64,000 bases of DNA, taken from Eudromia elegans (taxonomy: Eukaryota; Chordata; Aves; Tinamiformes; Tinamidae). The position numbers and the translations under genes are program-made. Location: assembly GCA_003342815.1 (NCBI GenBank), contig PTEX01000419.1:124001-188000 (forward strand). Reading direction: 5' to 3'. Positions 51,792 through 64,000 of the stretch are shown one piece after another (within the stretch, counting starts at the first letter, position 1; each line of letters starts with the position of its first letter). Under the pieces are notes generated by a model that made no database searches, was not told the DNA's origin, and saw nothing but the letters and a program-made list of their open reading frames with translations.

Positions 51792-54700
51792 CTGCAATAC
51801 ACAAGGGCGCACGCGCGCGGTTACTCTCGTGGAGCGGGCTGTTCACCCTCTGGCCATGTTACGGGGCATGTTACAGGCAGCGTGACAGCACCCCTCCTTA
51901 CCCACCACGGTGCAAAATCAGGCCTCCCTTTAGGGTACAGGCAAGCGCAAAGGAAGCAGTTTTCTGCTCACTACATTACGCTGCTGAAGGAGGTGGAGGG
52001 GTGTTTTTAACCAGGACCTGCTGCTGTCAAAGGCAGTGAGAGACTTCTAAACACCCTCCAGTTTGAGGGCAGTGCCACAGGGGCGAGCGGTGTTTCCGTA
52101 GCTCTGGGGTGAATACACAAGCCTGTTTCACCCTCGGTGCAGCCGTGAAGTGGAATCTCACCCACCATGGTGCCCGCCAGCACCCCCTGCGCTGCACTGC
52201 GGCACTAACACCTGCGTTCACTTGCCACCATCCTTAAGGCTTTGCCGGGGTCTTCCAAACGCCACGGTGCCCTCTGCTCTCACAAAAGAAGCCACCTTTA
52301 TCTTTTTAAACATTTTTTTGCCCAAAATACCCTATGTTCCCAAGGCTGCGCTGGGGAGTGCCCGACCATCAACCAGCCTGAAGAGACGGAGCCCCCGACG
52401 CCGCGCCAAGGGCCCCACACCAACGATACAGCTCCATGACGCAGCCCGCACGTCGCAGCGGGCGCTTATGCTCCTGCAAAGCCGATGGAGGGGGCAGGGA
52501 TGCCACGTGCAACCAGGTAAAAATACAATTTATTAGCAAAAACTGGGACAGAGAAGAACCTAAAAACACACTGCCACTCAGCTTTAGAGCAGGGTCCTAT
52601 AGGGACAGGAGAAACACCCGTTTTTAACTTTGATTCTTCGTATTGAACGTTGCGAAACCTTGTATGTAAGACCACAAGGAATCAGGCTGGACTGAAGCAA
52701 GAGTTGATCACTGAAAAGATAAGCTCACAGATGAGAATCAGAAGAAAATAACAGAAAGGCGGGCCCATCACCGAGAGCAGGCCTAGCCTGACCCAAGCTG
52801 GGCTGCTCCATCTGCGGCGCGCCTGTCTCTCTGGCTGTTAATCCAGAGGATTTACCCATGCAGCAGCTACACGGGGAGGATCACGAGCTCCCCTCCGCGC
52901 CAGGGCACTCAGGATAATGACTAATACATTAAGCCAGGAGCACTCAGACCTGCTGAGCAGCAGCCGGGCCCAAGGCAGAGCAGGACGTGCATCACATCTC
53001 CCTCACACTTCCTGGGGCAGAAAATGCAAACTCCATGCGGATCCCCCCCAAAGCACATCCCTAAGTGCGAGCCCGACAGGCATCCNGTGACTGCGGGGAG
53101 GACCTGCGAGCACCACAGCTACCTTCTCTAGCTCCAGGGCAATTCTGCTCCTGTCTGCTTATCTGCAAGGGCTTCTGGCGCAGCCTGCTCTTGCCCAGCT
53201 ACATCCGAGTCCAGGGGAACCTCCTGGGAGCCAATGAGTGTTGCAGAGAACTCGGATCTCCAGAAAAGGCCTGGAGAGGTAAAAAGAAAAACAAAGCTGG
53301 GGTGAACCCTCTGGGGCTGCTTGAATCCTTTAGGTGACACCAAGCCAGAACGCTGTTCCCTTCAGCTCTGAAGTCACAGATGTTAGGACAGTAACATGCA
53401 AATATTTGTGAAGCAATAAGGAAGGAAAGGACAACATACCCAAGGAAATAAAACTCACTTTCAAGGTAGGCGCAAACCGAAGAGCTACAACATAACAAAC
53501 ACCACTGCACACCACAACCCGTGCTGAATCTCAACCAAATCTGCTCCTCTCAAGACAGCTTCTAAGCACATAAGGAAATACCTGACAATTCCCTACAGCC
53601 TCGGACTGGGGGTTTTCCCTCCTGCACACTTTGAAGGACTGAGCTTTAGGAACATCCAGCACACAGGCTGAGCAATTTCAGAAAAGCTGGGTCCTTTAAC
53701 TTGCTTCTGCTCGCTTCTCCCCATGAGACATCGCTCGCCGACGCGAGTCTCGGTTCCTCCTGCCTCATCTATTTGGACATGCAGACGCTGTTACCATATC
53801 GATTCAGCTCTTGAGAAACACGATTTAACCTGTGCTCAGTACAAAGTTTTAAAGAGGATGTAATTTAGAGACCTTTNGTTGGTCCTTATCAGTTTCCAGA
53901 TGTTGCAACGCGCCCTATTCCCTGCTCCTCCCACGTTGGCTCCCTGCACTAAATGAAAAAACTACTGCACGGTGCTGCTTTTGTACAAAAGGAACAGGAA
54001 ACCACGCGGCTCACTTGCCCCTCAGGCAGTACTCACTATTTCTCAGGGCCGCAAAGTTTTCCAATGCAAAAGGGCTGCGCGGTTACCCCGGCGGTTAGCC
54101 CTTCCCTGAGCAGCATCGCGGTTTTCAGCTGACCGTGCTCCGGAGCGCAGAAAATAAAAGTTTGCATTTACGAAGGCGGCGCCAAACGAGGCAGCTCGAT
54201 CGAAGGCACCAAGGGCAAAGGGATGGCCGAGGACACGCTAGTTAAAGCGAGACACCGTTTTTGCAAGGCAGCTGTGATGCATGATTTACAAGCAACTGAA
54301 TGGACCGAATATGCGTCGGGGACCTTTAAAGGCCTTATTAAAGCCTGCCGCTTAAGACAGAAACCTCAGAAAACCCAAACTGGTATGAAGGACGACACAT
54401 AGTCCTCTGAACATGAAATAGATCGTTTAGTTTCAAGCCATATTACTTATGCACCACCTCCCAGCAGAGCCACTCAGTCTGGGCTGCAACACACCCAAGA
54501 GCAGGAAGGGAACAGGGCAAGAAAAGCAACCAAAAAGGAGGACAGATGAAGGCATCAATTAAAGCAAGTCACACCCCAGTTTATTAACCTCCAACTATCT
54601 CCTCGGTAGGTCAGTTCCAAATATCCTTCCATTTGCCAGCAGCCACGGCCCATTTCTTGTTAGGCTCAGTAACAACAACCCCTTCATACAGTTGCAAGGG

Positions 54701-57700
54701 CATTAAAGAAGTGCATACCACGTCTCAGCATCTGCAAACAAGCTTTCAACTTACCCTGGAAAACTTAAGGACAAGAGCTCTACGTAACTGCCAGCCCTCC
54801 TGACCACGCTGCTTTTTNACCCTTGCTGCGTTGTATCAAAAAACAAAAACTTCCTTCCAAAACTGCTGTCTGAAGTGCAAGCTTTGAAAGCGTGAGGAAG
54901 CATGTTCCTTATGATTTATATCCATCCAAGGAGAAACCATTTCATGTCAAAGACTAATCACCTCTTCCTTGCATCAGAAGATTTGGGTTATTATTAAAAA
55001 GCTGGAAGAAACAGAAATGCAACTTAGTCTTCCTTTCAGCTTTGACACTATTCCCATAAGGATCAGAACTGCTCTTGTAAGATATTAAATGCAAACAGAG
55101 AATTCTATCGGCAATATTGACTTAACCCTGTTGTTTATTCCTTGTGCAGTTCTTGGCCTCACACAGTGTTTTCCTGTTTACCCCACAACCTGCAAGTCAA
55201 ACTGCGGCACCTTCTCAACTTCAAAGCAGGTTCTGACGCAAGGAAGCCGCTTCCCACTCTGCAGAGAGCGAAACTGAGGCACGTGAAGCCGCGGCGACAG
55301 GTTATTTGGCAGCCAAACGAGCGCCTCTGGAGATCGTGATGCATTTCATCGTCTTGCATTAGAAATGAAGACAAACGAAGGCACCGCGGTTCCACCGCGA
55401 GGTCTAGGGTGAGCCCCAACATANCTGAATCAGAGAATACCAGTGCCTTTTATATATATTTATTTCTATAACACAGCCAAGTAATAGTCTTTGCCGGCAT
55501 AACAGATTTTCTTTGATACCAGTTCTCAGGGAAGCATTACAAGTCACTCTTAAGGTTCACGATGCAATGTTTTCCAGCGTTATTTGATGTCTGCTGTTAC
55601 ACGTGTTGTTAACAACGCTATCGAGCTGTGTCCACTAAACGAGGCTACGAATGCTTCCCACAGGCTCCTGTCCTGCTCCAGCACGGAGCAGCCCGTGCGC
55701 AGGGGCCAGCGCTCCCCCTTCCCCACGCGCGTGCTCGCCCTGCAGCTGGANCACAGCTGGAACGCGGCGCCTGGGATGCCAAACAGCTTCCTTTAAACAC
55801 CGCGCGGTACGGGGAAGGATTCCCGTAACGTAATATTACATCCTGAGCTAAAAGGTATTTTTGGAAGTTAATTCTAGTTAGCTAAAGACTGGTAACGTGC
55901 AATTTTCAGAAGGAAGAGATTAACCACCAAACTTCAAGCACAGATGACAGAAAAAAGAAATAACTGCTCCCACCCACAGACCCGATACCCAGCGCTCCCA
56001 TCACAAGCAAATCTTTTCTGACAAATATAAAGTCCCTTTAAGCAAAGACCCGTAAATACAAGAAGGACATCTTACCCATCAGGGGCACCGCTGCTGCACC
56101 CTCCTAGACAACCTCGAAGAAAACAGCTGCTGAAAGAGACATTTTTTGCTGACTTAAGGTAAACTCCTGGAGAACAGGAGAGCGCCGGTACCACAGCAGC
56201 TTTTCACGCTGCCGTCAACTGCACCCCGAGCCGGGTCACAGTTACAGCTCTCAAATTAACACAATAAAAAAACACTTTAGCACGACCAGTCCTTCGCATT
56301 GAGGTCCCCAGAGCCTCAAACGAGTCCTTCAGGGAGGCCACACGCTCCCTTGCTGTGCCTGAAGATTAAAGCACGCACGAGATTAAGGTAAGCAAAGGGT
56401 TATGTAACAGACTTACGGGAAGACGGGGAGCCGGGAGGAGTTCCTCTCCTGCGGGGCTGTGGAGGAGGGCGCGCTCGGAGGGCCGCGCAGAGGCGGCCCC
56501 GGCGCTCACGTGGGCCCCGCTCCAGCACGAGGGGAGGTGCAGCGCAGGAAGAAGGAGCAGGCCCTTGTTCAGGCTGCCCCTAATCTGTGTAAGGAACAGC
56601 CCTTTTCCCCCGCCGAGGGTCTCGTGGGACAGCGCGCAACCCAACAGCTCTGCTCTCAGTGGTGCCGTATAAGGTACGCAAATAACTTACACGTAAGTTA
56701 TTTAAAGGTAAGTATATACCACGCGTTTGCGCTCGGTATTTCATAGAAGCATCTGCTTGCTCCGGATTTAGAAATAATGTGCATCCATGTGGATTTAGGG
56801 GAGCAAAGTAGGAGGTGGCAAAGAGGCAGCCTTCCCGCTTCATCCCCGCTGCCCTGAACGGGGTGAGAGCTGCCTGATTTCAGCACACGCTGCTTACACT
56901 GGGCAAGAGCTCCAGCCCCACGGCATCCGAGCCGCCAGCCCCAGAAACCAGCACATTTCCCCACGCAGTCCTCAGGTTCCTGCCAAGCACAGTTAGCATC
57001 CGAAACCAAGGGATCTCGCTTCGTGGCCCTCCTGCTTCAGCAGCTGCAACTCGGAAGCACNGAGTTTCGAGTGCCTTCAATGCAGAACTGCAAACTGAGG
57101 CAGATGCAGTTGCTAATCCCACGGAGAGCCATCATTTGCGCGTCTCAGTTCAGCCCTGCCCGTTCTGAGGCCTGTTCAGTGTCCTCTCAGGCCGGTAAAC
57201 CTGATCCAAAATCCCACCGAAGGGGCGAGGGATGGAGGCAGAAGGCTATCAAGAAAAAGTCTTTCCAAACTAAGGCTTTTACGTCCAAGTTGCATTTTTC
57301 TCACTTAACTTTTCTCTCCGTTAGACTTGTACAACCAAGCAAAAGTTGATGCCCGTCCTAGGCCGGACACGAGAAAGATCCGGGTAAAAGCAACTTGCTA
57401 TTTTGGAGGCCCACTATAAACAGGAACGCCCACTCCCACGCTCTCCTCATGCCTTCGGTAGACTGGCACTGGGGACACGGACCTCCCAGACCAAGGCCAG
57501 CATTTACAGCAAATTATACTTTGCACCATTGCTATTTATAGTGGTATTGGCATCCATCTGAAAGACACAGGCCAGCTGTATAAAGAAATAAAGATTAAAC
57601 TGGTTTCAAACACGTAGGAAATTACAGACCTTTAGTAAGCATTCTGTTTTGCCAGCCCTTCAAGCACAGTTTTGTTCCGTTCACGTACGAATCCCCACTC

Positions 57701-59638
57701 GGATTCACCCCAATCCTATTCAATAACTGCGGGAATTCAGTGCAGGTAAGTCCCAAAGACCTGCTCCTCACGGTGCCACACACCGCTCCACGCTGCCACC
57801 TCCATTTCCTTGTCAAGGAGCTGCTCTCCCCCTGCCCCGCTCAGGAGCTTCCCCCAACGCTTGTGGCTCCGCACGGGGTGGCCAAAGGGACTTGCGATTC
57901 TCCTCCTCCAGCGCAGCAGCGACCCGGAGCACATCCAGAAGACCCTAAAGCCAAGGCAACATCACGAGCTGGGTTACAAACTCAAACTTAAGTCTGAATT
58001 GTCTTAATTGGCTCACTTGCATCAAGCCCAGAGGCAGTATTTGCACAAAAACAAGTAAATAAATAAAAGACGGGCATTAAGTTGCTCCAGCTGAGCAAGA
58101 GCATTAGGTCTCCTCATGGGGAATACGTGCTCTCCTGGGCTCAGGATGGCTGGAGGCCATGGAAGGCACAGCCCTCGGGGACACTCTGCTTCTCCAGGCA
58201 GTGCTTTAAGACGCTCCTTATACTCAGCAACATCCTTACAGCGATGGAACAGAGGAGCCTAACGCTCTTTCGTGCGGCTGAAGAAGATTTTTGTCCACGC
58301 TGGGAGGAAAAGGGAAGTTCCACCCACTGCTCTGGGCACGGCAGCGAACTTGCCACCACCTACACCCAAGGGACACAGGGAGCTGGGCACTGGGTAACGG
58401 CAGNGCTGCCGCCCACCCGGGCCCACCTGTGTCTCAGCCGAGAGCGACAGCTCTTCCCNGTGCCCGTTTTCGGCTTTTCCAGCTCCCACACAATAATCTC
58501 GCTGACAAAGACAAGTGGTGCTGGTCCCAGGAAGCAACAAGTGCCCCACGTATAGGCTGTCAACAGATTTATTATCTTTTGTAACAGGTCAAACAGATGT
58601 ATTACCTTTTATTTGCGGGCAGTCAGGGGCATTGGGGGAGTCNGGAGGGGGGCCAGGGATGCAGTTATTGCCTGGGCTGCTCTGCGATGCGGGCTGAGCA
58701 GCCTGGTACCCCAGGGCGCCCGTGGGGCACCATCCAATCCAACCCAACGGCGGGGCCGACGCCGGCGTGAGCAACCGGAGGCGACACGTGCTTGTCCCCC
58801 AGCCCTCCTCATCACGGTAGGTCACGCAGCCATGGGCTAAACTGCTACCATAACACTCAGGTTTTTTTTGCTCCTTTTTGCCTTTAGTGTAAGCGGCTTT
58901 CATGCCGACAGCCAAGTGACCCAGCTCCTTGCTGGANTCCAGGGGAAGCTCCAAAGCCACTCGCCTTTGGGAGGGGAAGAAAATAAAGCAAAGCAGCCAA
59001 GCAGCACCCTACCATTACATCAACCGAGTGGAACGTCGCCCTGCGCCCGCGCGACGGCCCTTCCCACGTTCCCAGCGCGTCCGGCTGGCTCCAAAGCTCT
59101 TCGCAGGCGACACAGGGCTCCACACGGAGCTGCTGGCCAAGGCGTGCGGCTCCACGGAGTCGCTTTTNTTCACTGACAGCGGCAGTGAACACCAACAGAG
59201 AGCAAGCGTGAACGTATCAAATAAAACTGCCATTTATTACAGGGCTCCTCAGTTTTCTGGGACATCCAGAACACGTTTGTTCAACCTATTACTATTTGCC
59301 CTTTCTTTCTGTTTCCCTAGAGGCAGAAAACNTTTTCTCTAAGCCATCCTCCCCAACTGCTACTTCTAGCCGAAGCACCCTAGCAATGTTTTCCTGCAAT
59401 ATTCAGAGGCCATGCAGCAGAAAACGCCGCTAAATCTGGGGTTTGCCTGCAGGGACTAGGAGCAGCGAGGCAAAGGCAAGCAGGGCAAAGAGCTGTTCTC
59501 GCAGCTTCCCCACACGAGCCCTTCCTTCGAAAGGCAAGGGAGGGGAAAAAAAAAAAAAAACCTTTGCTTATTTCACACAAAACGGGAATGTTTCTCACAT
59601 TCAAGCTGTGCTTCATGCAGCACGAGGGCAACACTCGC

Positions 59639-59682
59639 TTTGCACCCGTAGAAGAAAGGATTTGCACCCGTAGAAGAAAGGA
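59639..59682. repeat. Perfect 22-base tandem duplication
   Basis: Two identical adjacent copies of a 22-base unit starting TTTGCACCCG; copy boundaries 59639-59660 and 59661-59682. Confidence 0.92.
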
Positions 59683-62600
59683 TTTATGAGTGAGCATCTC
59701 TGTTCAACGCAGGGGAAAAAAAAGGCAAACGACCGTCACAGATCTCCTACCCGCAGGATGCGCGAGGCTCCCACGCCAAGGGGACACGAACAGCTCCCGG
59801 AGGGCGCGCAGCACTCGCACTCACCGCGTGCCACAGGCTCCTCTTGCAGACGGTCGTTCCACTCTGCACAGGAGCTCGGGTCTCCCCAACGCCGGGCCGC
59901 ACTCGCTGCGTGACCTGCGACCAGCCGCTCAAGTCACTCTCATTAAAGGCTCTGACCCGCCCCAAGAAGTATCCCAGAAACCAGATGTTCAATATTAAGC
60001 AGTGACTCAAAATAATAATACGGCCGACGCTTTTAAGTTAGCCACGTAAAGGTGTTTGCATTTTGCTTCAGTTCAGGTGCTGAAACTCTAAGCCGGCTGT
60101 CTTGCACGAAAAGAGGCTTTCCCACAGCAGTTCCCTCACCAGGGGGCTGAACGATGGATAACTGCAGCACAGGTTTGACTTCAAAATTTATGTGCTTTGA
60201 TTTGTGAAGGGGTGACATGCTGTAAGCGCAAGATTAACAAAAAAAAAACCAAAAACCACACGCACACAAAAGCTCAAAGACAAGAATCGTTCTCCTAATC
60301 CTCTTTTCTTACAATGCACGCCAGGAGAAGTCGGAGCAGCACGCAGCCTTCTCCCAAAGGATCTTTCCATCCTAAGGCCTGGAAGCACTGCCTAGGTATA
60401 GAGGAACTTGGTACAGAATTGATGTGAACNATTTGCAGTGATTTACCATCTCGGAAATGAAGCTCTCGGTGTTAACATCCCAGCAACAAGAAACAAAGGG
60501 TCTCGTTTATACATACCGGGGCTGTGCTCAACATTCACGGATGCCCTGAGTGTGTCGGAACAGCCGCTGAGGACGCAGGCATGACTAATGCTAAACACTA
60601 GCAGTCAGACCCAGAAAATTAACGATTAACAAAGAAACAAACAACAAAAGCAAGTGGGAAACTGGTTTCTGCCTTTCTACCTTCTCAGCATCATGTCAGT
60701 GTCATGGTTACTGCTCCAGCTCGCTTCTGGTGGCCCCTCCAGCCACGCTTGCCCTACGCTGCAGAAGCAGCTATTTGGCACTGGTTTAAATACCTTGGGG
60801 GTCCTCTAGGTTGCACAGGAAAGCCTGAAACTTCCGTAAGAGCTGAGAAGCAGTGAGTGGGAGGAAGACTGAGGAACGCTGCCCGCAGTGTCCAGCGTTT
60901 CTGACGACTTTTATCATCATCTGACTGGTGAGAACCGGAGATCGGAAAGATTCCGCCTGAGTCAGAAGTGACTAAGCCAGGAGAAACCAGGCCTACAGAT
61001 AACAAAACCGGGAGCAACAGGCGAGCTTTATCTAGGCGGCGCGTCGGCCCATCTCCTCGGGGCTGCCCGGGCCCGGGGGCAGGGAGAACGGAGTCCCTCC
61101 GGGCAGGCCGCTGGCCAAGCGCCTCCTCGGTTGGTGACACGAAGGCAGCGCTGGGCACGCGGCCACCTCGGAGCGGCGAAACAGAAGTCACCTTTCCACC
61201 CGCCTCTTTAATGACTCGTGTGTAAATTCATCTCCACGCAGATCTGCTGGCCAACAGAGATCCCATCTGGCAATAGTAGCAGGAAGTTTTAAAAAAATAA
61301 CAACAACATTAATCCTGCAAATTATGCTCCCATCCTGAATTTCACAACTAGCCCTTTCAATAGTACGGCAGGAGCCTGAGAAGGTGCTTGCAGACCAGTT
61401 GGCTCTTCCTGGGGCCTCTGTGGATGTGCAGTGCTCCCCCGGCCCCTCCTTTGATAAAAATCACGTGGAAAAACAAGAGATATTCAGCATGTGGCACCAT
61501 AATATAACACAGAGCTCACCTTGTAGGCAAAGGTGGCGAGAGAGTCAAGGCAGAAGCAAAAAGCAAAATACATTTAAAACAACACCTGGAACGAGAGTCA
61601 CTGAATAAGAGGAAATAGGGGAGGCACCATGAGAGCGTAAGGGCACAGACGCCAAATAAAATCATCCAGCGGTTACTCAGCATCTACACAAAACACTTCA
61701 AGCACTGAACACCCCANCAAAACACCCGAATACAAGCACAGCGCCTAAGCTTTGGGATGACTAGNGGCAAGCTGAAATTCAGCAGCAAAAGGGTGCCCAA
61801 TAGATAGTAAACATCGTGACCAACTCAAGAGCTGAAGCACGCGTTGGGACGGCTCACAGCCCCACGCGCCATTCGCACACTGAAACCCACGGCAGCCAAC
61901 GAGAAAAACAGCGCGGAGTGACTGATAAATTCGACTGCAGCTGAACTAATTAACAGGTCAGGGGGAAAGTGGGAACCTGACGATCACTCGCTGCTCTGAG
62001 TTACACGNGGTCTGGTTATTTATGGGCTTACAGACCCGCGCCTTACAAAATAGCAGAGATTCCTTCACATTAAAGTTTCATACCGTGAGCAGCAAGGAAA
62101 GAGTCTGCCAAGACGAGCTACTGCGACACTATTACAGTAACTCAGGCTCTATACAGTAGCTCCAACGTAACCATCTAACAGAACGTGCAAAAAACCGCTT
62201 GAATTGTATTTATAAAAGCTTAAAGATAATATTAAAAAAAAACACAACACAAACTGGCACGTCTCCATAAACTAGCGAGGACTCTGCAAGGATCATCTGT
62301 GCTTGAAGTCCAGCACTTACCGGGCATAATTTGGAGGAGACAGTTGAGAACAAGGTGATGAAATAGCAGTTTACACTATGCAGGTCTAAGTCAATTAGAA
62401 AACACATGGCTATTCAGGAAAAAAAACAGCTTTTAAAACTTAACATCCTTTTTTGATACTAGAAGATGTTACTAATTTAGGGATTAAGCATTGGCAAACC
62501 ACAGATTGCCAAGTTAGTTCCTAATCCTGACCGTTTATCCGTGTGCCTGGATCGCTCCCCACGTGCAAGAGGTCCCTATGGCTGCCGCGCACAGGACGAA

Positions 62601-63807
62601 CCATAAAGCAAGACCTTGCACAGACCACCACAGGGCCCTATTTGAGCCTCAACACTTCCACGGGCACTAAAGGGCAGCTCAACAACCGGCGTCNGCTCCT
62701 TCCACCTGAAAAAAGTCGGGTACTCGGTATGCACAATGGCACAAATTTTTCCCTCACTATATTCTCATCTTTAAGGTAATTGTGTAAAATGAGGCAGACA
62801 CAGCAATTATGCTGCAGGGGGGGAAAAAAGGGGAAAAAAAAAAAAGCAGTTTTTGAGAGCATTTCCAGCTCCTTTTGCAAGCAAGGACCCCACCTGCTCT
62901 CCCACAAGCCTTGGGCAGATGCGAGGGGAGCTGGCTGCTCAGCTCATTAACCCCCATGTTACCCCCTGCTGCGTGCCCGTGGGTGGTGGGTGGGCAGGTT
63001 ACTCCCCTCACGCTGCCTTCTCTAGACAGTGAGAGCAGTTTAGCTCCTACCCGGGGAAACACCCCTGCTCCAGGCAGGGCCCAAGGAGGGGCAGCAGCCG
63101 CTTCCCAGGCTTCTCCAGCGTGCCCCTCTGCGCTGTTTAACCCCAGCTCCGCGTTGCTTTCCGAACCGGAGATGGAACTGGACCGGAGACAAGAGAGAAA
63201 CAAAACAAAAAGCAATGACCAAAAAAAAACCCAAACCCCAAATCATGCAAATAAACACAGGCAGACAAAACACCGTGCAGATGGTTCAGGGCTGGGCCGC
63301 TGCTCGCTCCTGCAGCCACCAGGGACGAAGATGCTCGCGGCCCGTGAACACCTCACGACTGCAAAACGAAAGCACTTGGGTAGGCTGCTCCTCTGCTCAC
63401 CCTGAACTCTCTCAAAAACAGCCAGGAAAATTAGTTCGGCTAAAGAAAATAGTGCAGGGAAAAAAAAAACTTCAAAAAGTTAACAGGAAATAAAAGGATG
63501 AGGAAGTCTGTGGAAAGGCTCGCAAGGAAGATAGACACTAAAAAGTCCTTTCAGAGGCACAGCTTTTGTGCTCACNTGAGACGCTCCCTGGACGAGGATG
63601 TTTGCAGACTGCCCTGGGAACGGGGCATTTCTGCAGCTCCACCTAACCCCGGCGGCCTCCCGCTGAAGGCTGCACCAAAACTCGGCTCCCGCTTATCCTC
63701 TAAAGCCAACTCGAGCTCTGAAACGCCGAGCACTTGCGTTTTAGCCACCGGCCCCTTCGCCTGCGCTCCTCCGCCAAGTCACCCGGGGGGAAAGGCCGCC
63801 CCTGTTG

Positions 63808-63822
63808 GCGGGGGGGGGGGAA
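63808..63822 (+). repeat. Long G run
   Basis: About ten consecutive G on the plus strand in the GC-rich right edge. Confidence 0.7.
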
Positions 63823-63859
63823 GGAGGGATAAGGAACAACGAGGACGATAGATCAGGGA

Positions 63860-64000
63860 GGAAGCAGCGCCCCCGGTCGAGGCCCGCGGCCTCCCGCTGC
63901 CCGCTCCGCATCCACTCCCGGCCGGGCGGCTCCCGCAGGAATCAACGAGGGAAGAGGGAGCGTTTCAGCGGGGGGCCCCGCTCCCGCCGGGCCGGGACCA
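63860..64000. promoter_or_regulatory. TP53BP2: GC-rich right edge, possible TP53BP2 CpG island flank
   Basis: CpG content rises sharply over the last 140 bases. It may be the flank of the TP53BP2 promoter and exon 1 lying beyond the window. No exon 1 coding (ATG ATG CCN) is seen on the minus strand here. Confidence 0.4.

Larger units (their letters stand above)
51792..64000 (-). other. TP53BP2: TP53BP2 intron 1 (partial)
   Basis: 12.2 kb upstream of exon 2, presumably the long first intron. I found no nested gene with splice-consistent conserved frames. It holds a 22-base tandem duplication at 59639-59682, several A/T and G/A runs and many single N bases. GC content rises towards the right edge. 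Confidence 0.65.

Noticed and set aside
52150-63851. Many 60-180 codon frames in TP53BP2 intron 1
   Set aside because: No recognisable domain, no matching splice partners, overlapping frames on both strands and frequent crossing of N bases; they look like chance.
1-64000. Retroviral or LTR elements, DNA transposons, tRNA genes, CRISPR arrays
   Set aside because: I saw no convincing terminal repeats, capsid or polymerase motifs other than CR1, no tRNA box pairs I could fold, and no regularly spaced repeats. Old diverged copies could escape reading by eye.

Overview
The window is nuclear DNA from a bird. Two truncated CR1 LINEs with the avian ATTCTATG-type tail, generally low repeat content and intron-rich vertebrate genes support this. 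It holds the syntenic block CAPN8 - CAPN2 - TP53BP2, with the same gene order and orientations I know from human 1q41. The species cannot be named from the sequence. Isolated single N bases and one 80-N gap show a draft assembly.

Layout. 1-2926: the 5' end of CAPN8 (calpain-8) on the minus strand; only coding exons 1 and 2 are inside, and the rest lies to the left. 2640-3956: a CpG island shared head-to-head by CAPN8 and CAPN2, ending in a row of GC boxes right at the gap (3957-4036). CAPN2 exon 1 is missing and most likely lies in that gap. 4037-6360: CAPN2 intron 1, AT-rich, then a second CpG island with a near-consensus ZNF143/THAP11 motif directly before exon 2. 6361-24356: CAPN2 exons 2-21 on the plus strand, all recovered with consistent phases (621 codons; with the 79 residues expected from exon 1 this gives 700 residues, the mammalian length). 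About 24690-25490: a short tail-to-tail intergenic gap. 25490-51791: TP53BP2 (ASPP2) exons 18 to 2 on the minus strand, 1,140 codons from the exon 2 methionine. 51792-64000: TP53BP2 intron 1; the first exon is not recognised and probably lies to the right.

The two calpains are Ca2+-dependent cytosolic cysteine proteases that arose by duplication. CAPN2 is the large subunit of m-calpain, paired with CAPNS1. TP53BP2 encodes a scaffold with a ubiquitin-like N-terminus, coiled coil, proline-rich region, PP1-binding RVKF motif, ankyrin repeats and SH3 domain; it modulates p53, PP1 and YAP. There is no sign of functional coupling between the genes beyond the shared CAPN8/CAPN2 promoter region.

I found no new biological system. 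The observations most worth a second look are: a (TAA)10 microsatellite exactly in the branch-point zone of TP53BP2 exon 11; a GC-AG intron with a competing GT donor 4 bases away, followed by a 12-base microexon in CAPN2; the CpG island with ZNF143-type and MYB-type motifs before CAPN2 exon 2; the lost CAPN2 exon 1; and a CR1 copy 88 bases from a TP53BP2 splice donor.
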